Below are positions 35,998 through 45,018 of a stretch of 64,000 nucleotides of DNA, piece after piece. A program made the translations under genes and the position numbers. The notes under the pieces were generated by a model. That model searched no databases, was not told where the DNA came from, and saw only the letters and a program-made list of their open reading frames with translations. Location: contig NZ_CP120653.1 of NCBI RefSeq assembly GCF_030545015.1, positions 2,445,406 through 2,509,405 of the forward strand, read 5' to 3'. Every line of letters begins with the position of its first letter. Within the stretch, counting starts at the first letter, position 1. Source of the DNA: Myroides sp. JBRI-B21084. GTDB lineage: Bacteria; Bacteroidota; Bacteroidia; Flavobacteriales; Flavobacteriaceae.

Positions 35998-37227
35998 ATG
36001 AAAGAAGGATATAACTGTTCATTTTGTGGGAGACCAAAACCCGAAACAAATATTTTAATTGCAGGTATCGATGCCCATATTTGCGACCATTGTGTTGAAC
36101 AAGCGCACGGTATTGTACTAGAAGAATTAAAAGAACAAAACGGAACAGGATTGTCAGATGAGGTTTTGTTAAAAAAACCACATGAAATTAAAGCGTTTTT
36201 AGATCAATATGTAATAGGTCAAGATCAAACCAAAAAAGTGCTTTCGGTAGCTGTTTACAATCACTACAAACGTTTATTGCAACAAGATTTAAAAAACGAT
36301 GTTGAAATTGAAAAAAGTAACATTATTGTAGTTGGTCAAACAGGTACAGGTAAAACATTGGTTGCTAAAACTATAGCACGTATGTTAAATGTGCCTTTAG
36401 CAATTGTAGATGCAACCGTTTTAACCGAAGCTGGTTATGTGGGTGAAGATGTTGAAGGGATTTTAACTAAATTATTACAAGCAGCCGATTACGATGTTGA
36501 AAAAGCGCAACGCGGTATTATTTTTATCGATGAAATTGATAAAATTGCTCGTAAAAGCGATAATCCGTCAATAACCCGCGATGTAAGTGGCGAAGGTGTA
36601 CAACAAGCTTTGTTAAAACTTTTAGAAGGATCGGTTGTTAACGTACCGCCAAAAGGAGGTAGAAAACACCCTGATCAAAAATTCATCGAAGTAAACACTC
36701 AAAATATTTTGTTTATAGCAGGCGGTGCTTTTGATGGAATTGAACGCATTATTACCAAACGATTGAATTTTCATGCCGTAGGTTTTGGTTCATCAAAAGA
36801 AAACGAAAAAGCCGATAAAAACAATTTATTGCAATACATTATTCCAAAAGATTTAAAAGATTTTGGTTTAATACCCGAAATTATAGGGAGGTTACCTGTG
36901 TTAACGCACATGGATCCGTTAGATCGTGATACCTTGCGTTCTATTTTAACCGAACCTAAAAATGCATTGGTAAAACAATACCAAAAGCTTTTTGAAATGG
37001 ACGATGTTACCTTAACTTTTACCGAAGATGCTTTGTGGTATATTGTTGATAAAGCTTTAGAATACAAATTAGGAGCACGTGGATTGCGATCGTTATGCGA
37101 AGCTGTTTTAACCGATCCTATGTACGATTTGCCGGGATCTAACCAAACAAGTTTTGAAATTGATAAAGATTTTGTAAAGCACGCTTTAGATAAAAACTTA
37201 ATGAAGCGTTTGGCTTTAACCGTTTAA
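35998..37227 (+). CDS. clpX: ATP-dependent Clp protease ATP-binding subunit ClpX
   Basis: ClpX is the AAA+ unfoldase that feeds ClpP. The 409-residue protein has an N-terminal C4 zinc domain (CSFCGRPK...HICDHC), Walker [13 protein letters not shown], Walker [12 protein letters not shown], the pore loop GYVGEDVEG, sensor and arginine-finger region, and a C-terminal small domain with [11 protein letters not shown]. The ClpP-interacting loop is in the middle. It is cotranscribed with clpP. Confidence 0.98.
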   Translation: MKEGYNCSFCGRPKPETNILIAGIDAHICDHCVEQAHGIVLEELKEQNGTGLSDEVLLKKPHEIKAFLDQYVIGQDQTKKVLSVAVYNHYKRLLQQDLKNDVEIEKSNIIVVGQTGTGKTLVAKTIARMLNVPLAIVDATVLTEAGYVGEDVEGILTKLLQAADYDVEKAQRGIIFIDEIDKIARKSDNPSITRDVSGEGVQQALLKLLEGSVVNVPPKGGRKHPDQKFIEVNTQNILFIAGGAFDGIERIITKRLNFHAVGFGSSKENEKADKNNLLQYIIPKDLKDFGLIPEIIGRLPVLTHMDPLDRDTLRSILTEPKNALVKQYQKLFEMDDVTLTFTEDALWYIVDKALEYKLGARGLRSLCEAVLTDPMYDLPGSNQTSFEIDKDFVKHALDKNLMKRLALTV

Positions 37228-37231
37228 TTAT

Positions 37232-37268
37232 ACAAACCCTTTCTATTTTGAAAGGGTTTTGTTTTTTT
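37232..37268 (+). terminator. Terminator of clpPX
   Basis: AAACCCTTTC (37234-37243) pairs with GAAAGGGTTT (37250-37259), followed by TGTTTTTTT. It sits directly after the clpX stop. Confidence 0.9.
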
Positions 37269-37299
37269 AAATTCTTTTTTTGTAGCTTTAAAACAAAAA

Positions 37300-38013
37300 A
37301 TGAAAAAATTGTTGTTACTTACTTTTATAAGTATTTGTACTGCTTCATGCACAAAAAAAATTGAATTATCGGGCGAAATTGTTAGTCAAAAGGTACAAGT
37401 TTCAAAGTACACTGCTTTATCAAACAACACCATTGCAAATATTGAATTAGATTCAGCAGTACCGCCAAATACTATACAAATTACGGGCGATAAAGCACTT
37501 ATTGAAAATTTGGGTATCACTACCCAAGGTGGTTCCTTAAACATATCAAACAAACAAGACCTATCCATTCAAAGCAATAAAGCGCCAGTTACCATTAAAA
37601 TCAACAATCCGCAATTACAAAAAATAGTAATAGCTGGTACTGGCTCATTAGTTACTAATAATGTTACATTGGTGAACGATGTTGAATTTCATGTTTCGGG
37701 AACTGGTGATATTAGCGTAAAACTTTTTAACAATAGTAGCACGGTTTTTGCAACAGGTACAGGAGATGTGCGTTTGCGTGGAATAAGTACCGAATTAAAA
37801 GCACATATTTCGGGTACAGGTAGTTTATTTGCGCAAAGTTTAAATAACAAGTTAGCAAATATTGAAATTACGGGCAATGGTGATGCTAGAATGAATACAA
37901 CAGACGAATTAAATATTAAGATATCGGGGGTAGGAAATGTATCTTATAAAAAGTATACCGACTTAAAAGTTTTTCAAAAAATATCGGGTATAGGTAGTGT
38001 GAATCCTTACTAA
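37300..38013 (+). CDS. Head-GIN domain (DUF2807) lipoprotein
   Basis: The 237-residue protein has a lipoprotein signal (LLLLTFISICTASCTKK). It is followed by the putative auto-transporter adhesin head-GIN domain, seen as repeated short beta-strand units with G-T/S-G turns (IAGTGSLVTNNV, VSGTGDISVKLF, ATGTGDVRLRG, ISGTGSLFAQ, ISGVGNVSYK). These form a right-handed parallel helix. The function is unknown. A second GIN protein lies 447 bases downstream. Confidence 0.9.
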   Translation: MKKLLLLTFISICTASCTKKIELSGEIVSQKVQVSKYTALSNNTIANIELDSAVPPNTIQITGDKALIENLGITTQGGSLNISNKQDLSIQSNKAPVTIKINNPQLQKIVIAGTGSLVTNNVTLVNDVEFHVSGTGDISVKLFNNSSTVFATGTGDVRLRGISTELKAHISGTGSLFAQSLNNKLANIEITGNGDARMNTTDELNIKISGVGNVSYKKYTDLKVFQKISGIGSVNPY

Positions 38014-38081
38014 AAAAAACGGAAAAACCAATTTTCATTTCCGTAATTTTATGGATAGATTTGTTTGTATTAAAAACAAAC

Positions 38082-38444
38082 ATGGGTACATTAGTAATAA
38101 GTAAAAAAGAAAACAACAGCTATAAATATACATACAATAACCGCAAGGGAAGTGTAATTTTTACAAGTAACAGTTATCAATCTAAAGCACATTGCTTAAG
38201 CGAAATAAATATTTTAAAACGCAATTTTGCATTAATTCAATTTATAAATTACAAAACGCCGTCGGGTAAATTATTTTTTAAAGTTAGTATCAACGATCAT
38301 GTAGTAGGAGTTAGCCGAAAGTTTACAACCCCACTACTTATGGAAAAAGGTTTAAACGATTTAAAAAATAATTTTTTAAAAACAGAAGTACTAGATTTTA
38401 CCGAAGAAATATTCGATTTTCAAGCGGCCGAAGCAGTGTTCTAA
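38082..38444 (+). CDS. YegP-like (DUF1508) protein
   Basis: The ATG at 38082 gives 120 residues. Two DUF1508-type units are visible: GTLVISKKENNSYKYTYNNR and about 50 residues later KLFFKVSINDHVVGVSRKF, which match the YegP tandem fold. There is no signal peptide. Its function is unknown. It lies between two head-GIN genes on the same strand, an unusual sandwich, and probably belongs to their operon. Confidence 0.75.
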   Translation: MGTLVISKKENNSYKYTYNNRKGSVIFTSNSYQSKAHCLSEINILKRNFALIQFINYKTPSGKLFFKVSINDHVVGVSRKFTTPLLMEKGLNDLKNNFLKTEVLDFTEEIFDFQAAEAVF

Positions 38445-38460
38445 CCTAATTATAAATAAA

Positions 38461-39186
38461 ATGAAGAAAATTTTAACAATGTTACTGGTTTCATTATTAA
38501 CAATAACCAGCTATTCACAAGTTCGAAAAATAAAAGGAAACGGAATTGTTCAAGAAAAAAACCGTCGTGTAGAAAAATACAACAAAGTAGTTATTGATGG
38601 CGATGTAACCGTTGAATTGTTAAACAATCCGTTTAAAAACACAATAAAAACAGCTGGTGATGGTAATTTACACCAATTGGTAAGCATTACCGTAAACAAC
38701 CAAGTGCTAACTTTAAAACGCAAGCCAGGATTTGAAATTTTAAGCGCTACACAACCTTTAGTAATTACGTTAACCACTAAAGATTTAAACGAAATAACTT
38801 TAATGGGCGATAAAGGTAGCATAACTAATTTAGCGGCTATAGAAACTGCTAGCTTAAAGTTAACCAATACTGGTTCTGGTTCAATGGATTTAAAGGTTAA
38901 AGTAGAACAATTAGAACTAAATACCGAAAACAACGCAGCTATTAAAGTAACAGGTAATGCAAATACAGTAAAAATAAAAAGCAACAGTACTGGCGATATT
39001 GACATGAAAGAACTATCGAATTTTTTTACAGAAGTTGAGGCAAACAATTCTGGAAATATTTTTACAAACACCGTAAATGGTATTGACGGCGCTTTAAACG
39101 GATCGGGAAATTTGTACTATCGTTTTACAAAAACAGTAAATGTTACCGAAAATGCAGATGGAAATGCGATAAAAGAAGAAATTTAA
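38461..39186 (+). CDS. Head-GIN domain (DUF2807) exported protein
   Basis: The 241-residue protein has a signal peptide (MKKILTMLLVSLLTITSYSQ) and a DUF2807 beta-helix (ITLTTKDLNEITLMGDKGSI, LTNTGSGSMDLKVK, NSTGDIDMKEL, NNSGNIFTNTV). Unlike its upstream paralog it has no lipobox and is likely soluble in the periplasm or exported further. It ends about 65 bases before the tRNA promoter; no clear terminator was seen after it. Confidence 0.88.
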   Translation: MKKILTMLLVSLLTITSYSQVRKIKGNGIVQEKNRRVEKYNKVVIDGDVTVELLNNPFKNTIKTAGDGNLHQLVSITVNNQVLTLKRKPGFEILSATQPLVITLTTKDLNEITLMGDKGSITNLAAIETASLKLTNTGSGSMDLKVKVEQLELNTENNAAIKVTGNANTVKIKSNSTGDIDMKELSNFFTEVEANNSGNIFTNTVNGIDGALNGSGNLYYRFTKTVNVTENADGNAIKEEI

Positions 39187-39250
39187 GTGGTTCAAAAACA
39201 GAAAGGTAAGTTTTTGTTTAAAAAAAAGTGGTTTTTTATTGCGATTTTTC

Positions 39251-39281
39251 TTTGCAAACATTAAAAATCTTTTTACATTTG
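39251..39281 (+). promoter_or_regulatory. tRNA-Met promoter
   Basis: TTTG (39251-39254), a 19-base spacer and TACATTTG (39274-39281) match both Bacteroidota promoter elements, 22 bases before the tRNA. Confidence 0.75.
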
Positions 39282-39303
39282 CAACCGAAATAAGAAACCA
39301 AAC

Positions 39304-39377
39304 GGCGAGGTAGCTCAGTTGGTTAGAGCGCAGGATTCATAACCCTGAGGTCACGGGTTCAACTCCCGTCTTCGCTA
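39304..39377 (+). tRNA. tRNA-Met (CAU)
   Basis: A full cloverleaf is visible. The 7-bp acceptor stem GGCGAGG (39304-39310) pairs with CTTCGCT (39370-39376) with two G-U pairs, and A77 is the discriminator. The D arm is GCTC...GAGC. The anticodon loop TTCATAA contains CAT. The T arm is ACGGG-TTCAACT-CCCGT. The top anticodon-stem pair is an A-C mismatch. CCA is not encoded. The features fit elongator methionine; initiator identity is less likely because its three G-C pairs below the anticodon are missing. Confidence 0.95.
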
Positions 39378-39380
39378 CAA

Positions 39381-39412
39381 AAGAGAATCAATTACTATTG
39401 GTTCTCTTTTTT
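39381..39412 (+). terminator. Terminator after the tRNA
   Basis: AAGAGAATCAAT (39381-39392) pairs with ATTGGTTCTCTT (39397-39408) with one mismatch and runs into a T tract. Confidence 0.88.
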
Positions 39413-39417
39413 TATAC

Positions 39418-39459
39418 ATTACATTCAAAATTTATTTCATCTTAAATTTTGAATGTAAT
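39418..39459. repeat. Perfect 16-bp inverted repeat between the tRNA and norC
   Basis: ATTACATTCAAAATTT (39418-39433) and its exact complement (39444-39459) flank a 10-base loop. There is no T-tract, so it is not an ordinary terminator for plus-strand transcripts. Confidence 0.85.
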
Positions 39460-39504
39460 TTAGTCTTCATCAATTAAATTATAGCACTAATATATTTTGT
39501 AAAG

Positions 39505-39520
39505 TATGATTTGCATCATA
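39505..39520. promoter_or_regulatory. Crp/FNR-family type operator upstream of norC
   Basis: TATGAT-TTGC-ATCATA is a perfect dyad of the TTGAT-N4-ATCAA class bound by FNR, DNR and NnrR-type regulators. Its centre (39512.5) is about 42 bases upstream of the expected start of transcription from the -7 element at 39543-39550. This is the class II activator position. The binding protein is not in the window. Confidence 0.65.
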
Positions 39521-39542
39521 ACAATTAACTTTTTTTAGTACT

Positions 39543-39550
39543 TACTTTTG
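39543..39550 (+). promoter_or_regulatory. norC promoter, -7 element
   Basis: TACTTTTG matches TAnnTTTG. No TTTG is present at -33, where the dyad operator lies instead, which fits an activator-dependent promoter. The leader to the norC ATG is about 50 bases. Confidence 0.55.
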
Positions 39551-39605
39551 TAACAAATTAAAAGATAAAAAAGTCTTTTATAATCTTAAAAAAAATCTAA
39601 AAAAT

Positions 39606-40040
39606 ATGTTATCAAAATCACAAGCACGAGCATTTTTTTTAGGCGGAACAGTAGTTACCTTTTTAGTCTTTATAGGCTTAACCATCTATTCGTTCATGCC
39701 TAAAAATGATCAAACTTATCATGATAAGATTGATGCAAAAGTTATTAGAGGTAAAGAACTTTGGGAATCGAACAATTGCATGGGATGCCATTCCATACTT
39801 GGTGAAGGTGGTTATTACGCACCCGAACTTACTAAAGTAATTGAACGTAGGGGCGAAGTTTATGTAAAAGCGGCATTACAATCACCAGTACCTTGGGGTG
39901 CACGAGGTAGAAAAATGGTGAAATATGAAATGAACGATGCCGATGCCGAAGCAATGATTGCTTATTTTAAATGGATAGGTAATATTGATTTAAATGGCTT
40001 TGATCGTGTGGTATCGCCTTTAGTAAAAGATAAAGAATAA
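39606..40040 (+). CDS. norC: Nitric oxide reductase cytochrome c subunit
   Basis: NorC passes electrons to NorB, which reduces NO to N2O. The 144-residue protein has one N-terminal membrane anchor (residues about 9-30) and a periplasmic cytochrome c domain. The heme motif is CMGCH at residues 58-62, followed by SILGEGGYYAPELT; the axial methionine is probably in GRKMVKYEMND. It is the first gene of the cluster and sits 17 bases before norB. Confidence 0.95.
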   Translation: MLSKSQARAFFLGGTVVTFLVFIGLTIYSFMPKNDQTYHDKIDAKVIRGKELWESNNCMGCHSILGEGGYYAPELTKVIERRGEVYVKAALQSPVPWGARGRKMVKYEMNDADAEAMIAYFKWIGNIDLNGFDRVVSPLVKDKE

Positions 40041-40057
40041 TCCAAAAAAATAGAAAT

Positions 40058-41398
40058 ATGAAATTTAAATCACAAAAAGTAGCTTATTGGTTCTTTGGAT
40101 TATGCATGTTGTTATTTGCATTACAAATTATCTATGGTTTTATCATGGGCTTTGCCCGAATTGGAATGGACGGTTTACACGACTTTATTCCTTTTAACAC
40201 AGCACGTGCCGTGCACACCAATTTATTAGTAGTTTGGTTGCTAACCGGCTTTATGGGGGCTGCATATTATATTATTCCTGAAGAAGCACAACGCGAATTA
40301 ATAAATGTAAAATTAGCGTACGTACAGCTTATATCGCTTGCTGTTGTTGGTGTTTTGGCAATTATTGGATATCATTTTAACATTTGGGAAGGTCGTAAAT
40401 TTTTAGAAATTCCTCGTGAATTAGATTATTTAGTGGTTGTTAATGTTTTACTTTTCTTAGGTTTAATTTTAGGAACTTTATACAAAGCCAAACGCCGAAC
40501 CACTACAGCATTAGTGCTTTCAATGGGCTTATTATTCGCAGCATTATTGTATTTGCCAGGTATGATTTGGTTTGATAGCCAAGTAACCGATTCATTTTTC
40601 CGTTGGTGGGTAGTGCATTTATGGGTTGAAGGTGTTTGGGAATTAATCATGGGTGGTATTTTATCGTACTTATTAATTAAATTAACCGGTGTTGATAGAG
40701 AAGTAATAGAAAAATGGTTGTATGTAATTGTTGGTTTAACTTTTTTGTCGGGAATTTTAGGAACAGGCCACCATTATTACTACATAGGTGTAAATAAAAT
40801 TTGGTTAATTGTAGGAGGAATTTTCTCTGCCCTAGAACCACTTGCATTTTTAGCCATGGCATTGTTTGCAGTGTATATGTATCGTAAAGGCGAAAAAAAT
40901 CACCCTAACAAAATAGCGTTGTTTTGGACCATAGGCGCATCAATTGTATCGTTTATAGGCGCAGGTTTGTTAGGTTTTGCGCATACTTTACCGCAAACAA
41001 ATATTTATACGCACGGTACATTAGTTACAGCAATGCACGGGCACTATGCTTTTTGGGGTGCTTATGCTATGATAGTTTTAGCTATTATTAGTTATGCCAT
41101 GCCTAATTTAACTGGCCGTAAATTGTATGATAGTACACGCGGACATTTAGCTTTTTGGTTCTCAAATGTAGGTATGTTAGGTATGACAGTAGCTTTTGGT
41201 GTTGCAGGTGTAGCCCAAGTATATATGGAACGCAAAATGAAAATGGATTTTATGGATGTGCAAAATGAAATTAAAGTTCACTTTATTGTACTTATACTTT
41301 GTGCAACTTTATTCACAGTCGGAATTATATGCTACATTTTAGAATTTATTAAATACGGTAAACCAACCGATGAAGCGTTAATAAAAGATAATAATTAA
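40058..41398 (+). CDS. norB: Nitric oxide reductase catalytic subunit (cNOR type)
   Basis: NorB reduces two NO to N2O at a heme b3/non-heme iron site. The 446-residue protein has about 12 membrane helices. Conserved residues seen include the heme ligand His in ARAVHTNLLVVW, the FeB His and Glu region WVVHLWVEGVWELIMGG, the FeB His pair in GTGHHYYYIG and the heme His pair region LVTAMHGHYAFWG. It is the short cytochrome-c-dependent class, with no N-terminal quinol-oxidase extension, in agreement with norC next to it. Confidence 0.97.
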   Translation: MKFKSQKVAYWFFGLCMLLFALQIIYGFIMGFARIGMDGLHDFIPFNTARAVHTNLLVVWLLTGFMGAAYYIIPEEAQRELINVKLAYVQLISLAVVGVLAIIGYHFNIWEGRKFLEIPRELDYLVVVNVLLFLGLILGTLYKAKRRTTTALVLSMGLLFAALLYLPGMIWFDSQVTDSFFRWWVVHLWVEGVWELIMGGILSYLLIKLTGVDREVIEKWLYVIVGLTFLSGILGTGHHYYYIGVNKIWLIVGGIFSALEPLAFLAMALFAVYMYRKGEKNHPNKIALFWTIGASIVSFIGAGLLGFAHTLPQTNIYTHGTLVTAMHGHYAFWGAYAMIVLAIISYAMPNLTGRKLYDSTRGHLAFWFSNVGMLGMTVAFGVAGVAQVYMERKMKMDFMDVQNEIKVHFIVLILCATLFTVGIICYILEFIKYGKPTDEALIKDNN

Positions 41399-41407
41399 CA
41401 TTTTACC

Positions 41408-41458
41408 AACCGAAACCAACAGCTTTACATTTTTAAAGTTTTGGTTTCGGTTTTTTTT
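41408..41458 (+). terminator. Intrinsic terminator between norCB and norQD
   Basis: AACCGAAACCAA (41408-41419) pairs with TTGGTTTCGGTT (41441-41452), with an inner CTTTA/TAAAG stem, followed by eight T. It sits right after the norB stop and 10 bases before the norQ start. Confidence 0.85.
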
Positions 41459-41467
41459 AGAAGAATT

Positions 41468-42250
41468 ATGACACAAACAGAAACTATTTTTTACAAAGCT
41501 GTTGGCAACGAAATAGAGGTTTTTAATCACATTAATCAACTTAAATTACCATTGTTATTAAAAGGTCCTACCGGTTCAGGTAAGTCGCGTTTTGTTGAAT
41601 TCATGGCAATCACCCTAAATAAAAAATTGTATACCATTAGTTGTCACGAAGAAACATCGGCAACTGATTTAATTGGTAGGTATATTATTAAAGGTGCAGA
41701 AACTATTTGGATTGATGGTCCTTTAACAACCGCAGTAAAAAACGGTTACATTTTGTATTTAGATGAGGTTGCCGAAGCGCGCCCCGATGTAATTGTTGCC
41801 ATTCACTCACTTACCGATCACCGTAGAGAACTTTTTATTGATAAATTAGGTGAAACCATTAAAGCGCATCCCGATTTTATTTTGGTAGCATCATTTAATC
41901 CTGGTTATCAAAAAGGATTTAAAGAACTAAAACCTTCAACAAGGCAACGTTTTGTGGCTCTTTCATTTAATTATCCCAATCCAAAAACCGAAGCCGAAAT
42001 ATTAGTGAATGAAACCGGTATAGCTGCCGAAATTGCTATAAAATTGGTAACAATTGCTTCAAAAATTAGAAATTTAACCGAATTAGGTTTAACCGAAACC
42101 GTTTCAACACGTTTGTTGGTTGATGCTGCTAAGTTAATTACCAACGGTTTACCTAAGCGCTTAGCGGTTCATGTAGCGGTTATTGAGCCTTTAACCGATG
42201 AATTAGATACAATTCAGGCACTTAAAGATTTATGTGATTTAATGATTTAA
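41468..42250 (+). CDS. norQ: NorQ/CbbQ-type AAA+ ATPase
   Basis: NorQ is a MoxR-group AAA+ ATPase that with NorD inserts the non-heme iron into NorB. The ATG at 41468 gives 260 residues; an earlier in-frame start at 41441 lies inside the terminator. Walker A is GPTGSGKSRFVEFMA, Walker B LYLDEVAEARPD, and sensor 1 is in FILVASFNPGYQ. norD starts 6 bases downstream. Confidence 0.95.
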   Translation: MTQTETIFYKAVGNEIEVFNHINQLKLPLLLKGPTGSGKSRFVEFMAITLNKKLYTISCHEETSATDLIGRYIIKGAETIWIDGPLTTAVKNGYILYLDEVAEARPDVIVAIHSLTDHRRELFIDKLGETIKAHPDFILVASFNPGYQKGFKELKPSTRQRFVALSFNYPNPKTEAEILVNETGIAAEIAIKLVTIASKIRNLTELGLTETVSTRLLVDAAKLITNGLPKRLAVHVAVIEPLTDELDTIQALKDLCDLMI

Positions 42251-42256
42251 TAAAAA

Positions 42257-44029
42257 ATGGGATTTGAATTAGATGAATTTCTATATAAAAAAGTACTAAA
42301 GTATTTTAAAAATAAACGAAATAATAATGCCGAACTGTTAAAAAAACAAGTTGTTTTAGCAGATATAAAACCGCGTTTAACACTTTTTGCTCGTGCTATT
42401 TGTGGCGAAGCTATTGAAATTTATCCAGCCGAAAGGGAAGGAGGGTACAAAAACAAAAACTTTTTTTTACCCATTAATTGTGCGCTTTTTGAAACGTATC
42501 AAGAAAATTTAAAATTTTATTTTTTTAGAATTTTGTATTTGCATCAACAACGCAATTTAAATTTTAATTGGCAAGCTAACAGTGCAAACACAACCCATCA
42601 ACAAGCATTAGAAAAAGCATACGAAACGGCACCTATTGTTTTAGAAAATCTTTTTAAAAATTTTCCTGCAATGCAAGTTGTTTATAACGAAATGTACGCG
42701 CAATTACCTTTGCTTAAAAATACCAATACCCCCGATTTATCTTGGTTGTACGGTAAATGGATGAAGAATGCTGATGCAGAAGATGAAAAAGATTTTTTAC
42801 AAAATTTTAACGATAAGGTTTACAAAAATCAACCCAATTTAACACCCGAAACTACTTTAAAAACAAAGGCGGTTGAAGAAATTGAATCGTTAATGATTGA
42901 TAAAAAACAGCAAGAAGATTATGTTTTAATGCACAGTTTTGAAAAAATTGAAACGGCAGAAGAATTCAACGGCAATTGGCGCGATTTTGATGGGCGTGAT
43001 GAATTAGAAGACCACCAAGAAGCTTTAGAAGAAATGAATATGCGTTTTACGGTTCGGGTTGATGATCTAACACATTCGGTATATCAAGCAGATTTTGTTG
43101 AAAACACATCGGTTGCAGAAAGTGCCGAAGCCGAAGAAACTGGTGTTTGTTATGAATACGATGAATGGGATTTTAAAAAACGCAAATATTTAACTCAGTT
43201 TTGTAAAGTTTACACTAAAAATCAAAAGCAAACCAGTCCAAATTATTACAAAAATACACTTATAAAATATAAAGCAACTTTAAGCGGTTTGCGTAAAATG
43301 TTAACAAGTGTAAATAATAAAATGCAACAACAACGCAAGCAATTACAAGGCGATTCGTTTGATTTAGATGCATTAACCGATTTGTACACCGATATTCATT
43401 CAGGAAAATCGCCCGACGAACGTGTGTATCTATCCAAACGCAAGCAAAATAAAGATCTTGCTATATTGGTTTTGTTAGATATTAGTTTGTCTAGTGATGG
43501 ATATGCTGCAGGTAACAGAGTTATAGATGTGGAAAAAGAAGTTTCTATTTTATTTGGCGAAATTTTAAACGAATTTCAAATAGATTTTGCAATAGATGGA
43601 TTTTATTCAAAAACTCGAAATTTTAATACATACCTCACTTTAAAAGATTTCAATGAAAATTGGAACTCCGCAAAAAATAAAATTGGAGCAGTTGAACCAA
43701 ACGGATATACACGTATAGGTCCGGCTTTAAGACACGCAGGTGCTCGTTTAAATAAATTAGATGCTAAAAATAAATGGATTATTGTACTTTCTGATGGAAA
43801 ACCTAATGATTACGATAAATACGAGGGGCAATATGGTATAAATGATGTAAAACAAGCCTTACGCGAACTTAATGAACAAAAAATAAATTCATACGCTTTA
43901 GCAATAGAAGCGCAAGCAAAATATTATTTACCACAAATGTTTGGTCAAAATCATTATCAAATATTAACATCGCCCAACGCATTAATAAAAGCAATGGTAA
44001 AGTTGTACGAAAAAATTAAACATCAATAA
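42257..44029 (+). CDS. norD: NorD-like VWA-domain protein
   Basis: The 590-residue protein has a divergent N-terminal region rich in acidic and aromatic residues and a C-terminal von Willebrand A domain (about residues 385-590). Its MIDAS is intact: LVLLDISLSSDG (DxSxS), the threonine in NGYTRIGPALRHAG and the aspartate in VLSDGKPNDYDKYEG. It is the partner of NorQ in assembling active NorB. Its length is close to known NorD proteins. Confidence 0.93.
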   Translation: MGFELDEFLYKKVLKYFKNKRNNNAELLKKQVVLADIKPRLTLFARAICGEAIEIYPAEREGGYKNKNFFLPINCALFETYQENLKFYFFRILYLHQQRNLNFNWQANSANTTHQQALEKAYETAPIVLENLFKNFPAMQVVYNEMYAQLPLLKNTNTPDLSWLYGKWMKNADAEDEKDFLQNFNDKVYKNQPNLTPETTLKTKAVEEIESLMIDKKQQEDYVLMHSFEKIETAEEFNGNWRDFDGRDELEDHQEALEEMNMRFTVRVDDLTHSVYQADFVENTSVAESAEAEETGVCYEYDEWDFKKRKYLTQFCKVYTKNQKQTSPNYYKNTLIKYKATLSGLRKMLTSVNNKMQQQRKQLQGDSFDLDALTDLYTDIHSGKSPDERVYLSKRKQNKDLAILVLLDISLSSDGYAAGNRVIDVEKEVSILFGEILNEFQIDFAIDGFYSKTRNFNTYLTLKDFNENWNSAKNKIGAVEPNGYTRIGPALRHAGARLNKLDAKNKWIIVLSDGKPNDYDKYEGQYGINDVKQALRELNEQKINSYALAIEAQAKYYLPQMFGQNHYQILTSPNALIKAMVKLYEKIKHQ

Positions 44030-44031
44030 AT

Positions 44032-45018
44032 ATGGAAACTCCCAATATATTTTCATCAATACCTTCAGGACATCCAATTAATACGTATTTAAAGGAAACC
44101 GAATTAATAAAACAGTTAATTAATGAAATTCTTTCTATTAATCCAGCCGAAGAATTTCAAAAGTTTTATAATATTTTTAATCATTTGGCAACGGTTGAAA
44201 GAAGGTTTGAACGCAAAGAAAACCAACTTTTTCCTTATTTAGAACAAAAAGGATGGACCGGACCATCAAGAAATATGTGGTCGTTTCACGATACCATTAG
44301 GGAAATGTTTCGGGTTGTGCGTAAAAATATCGATGAAAACGATTTTTCTTCAATTCAAAACAACACCTATCTGTTGGCTCAAAATATTATGCGATTGCTT
44401 CAAGTTGAAGAAAATGTATTATTTCCAAATGCTCTTGAAATGTTAACGCAAACTGATTGGGTTACCATGCGTAAAGGCGAAGATGAAATAGGTTGGATGT
44501 TGGCCGATAAACCTTTAACATACCCCAATGAACCAGATTACGTTCATCCATCATTAGATACTGAACGCCGAACCAATGTTGTTTACAACGAAAATGCCTT
44601 ACATTACGATGAGGGTTTTATGACGGTTGAACAAGTAAATCTTATGTTTAAAACGTTACCAATTGATTTAACGTATGTTGATGAAAACGATAAAGTTATT
44701 TTTTACAACAGAGGCGAAGAACGCGTTTTTCCGCGAAGTGCTGGAATTATTGGTCGTGAAGTGCGATTTTGTCATCCACCCAAAAGTGTAGATACCGTGT
44801 TACAAATCTTAGAAACTTTTAAAAAAGGAGAACAAAACGAAGCATCTTTTTGGATTAATTATAAAGAACGCCTAATTTATATTAGATATTTTGCTGTACG
44901 CGATGCAGAGAAAAATTACAAAGGTGTAATAGAAATGTCGCAAGACATAACCGAAATTCAGCAAATAACAGGCGAACGACGATTATTAGAATGGGATATT
45001 AATTATGAAAGGCTATGA
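44032..45018 (+). CDS. Hemerythrin-PAS (DUF438-like) protein
   Basis: The 328-residue cytosolic protein joins a hemerythrin-like helical bundle (about residues 15-145; NHLATVERRFERKENQLFPY, WSFHDTIREMFRV, VEENVLFPNALEML) to a C-terminal PAS domain (about 205-310; LPIDLTYVDENDKVIFYNRG, GREVRFCHPP). DUF438 proteins of this build occur beside nitrogen-oxide and anaerobic metabolism genes. Iron-site residues are present, so it may bind O2 or NO. A sensing or iron-handling role for the nor cluster is inference. It begins 2 bases after norD and overlaps the carbonic anhydrase gene by 4 bases. Confidence 0.85.
   Translation: METPNIFSSIPSGHPINTYLKETELIKQLINEILSINPAEEFQKFYNIFNHLATVERRFERKENQLFPYLEQKGWTGPSRNMWSFHDTIREMFRVVRKNIDENDFSSIQNNTYLLAQNIMRLLQVEENVLFPNALEMLTQTDWVTMRKGEDEIGWMLADKPLTYPNEPDYVHPSLDTERRTNVVYNENALHYDEGFMTVEQVNLMFKTLPIDLTYVDENDKVIFYNRGEERVFPRSAGIIGREVRFCHPPKSVDTVLQILETFKKGEQNEASFWINYKERLIYIRYFAVRDAEKNYKGVIEMSQDITEIQQITGERRLLEWDINYERL

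Noticed and set aside
39304..39459. tRNA with a nearby inverted repeat as an integration site of a genomic island
   Set aside because: No duplicated tRNA 3' end and no integrase were seen; the nor genes have composition like their neighbours.
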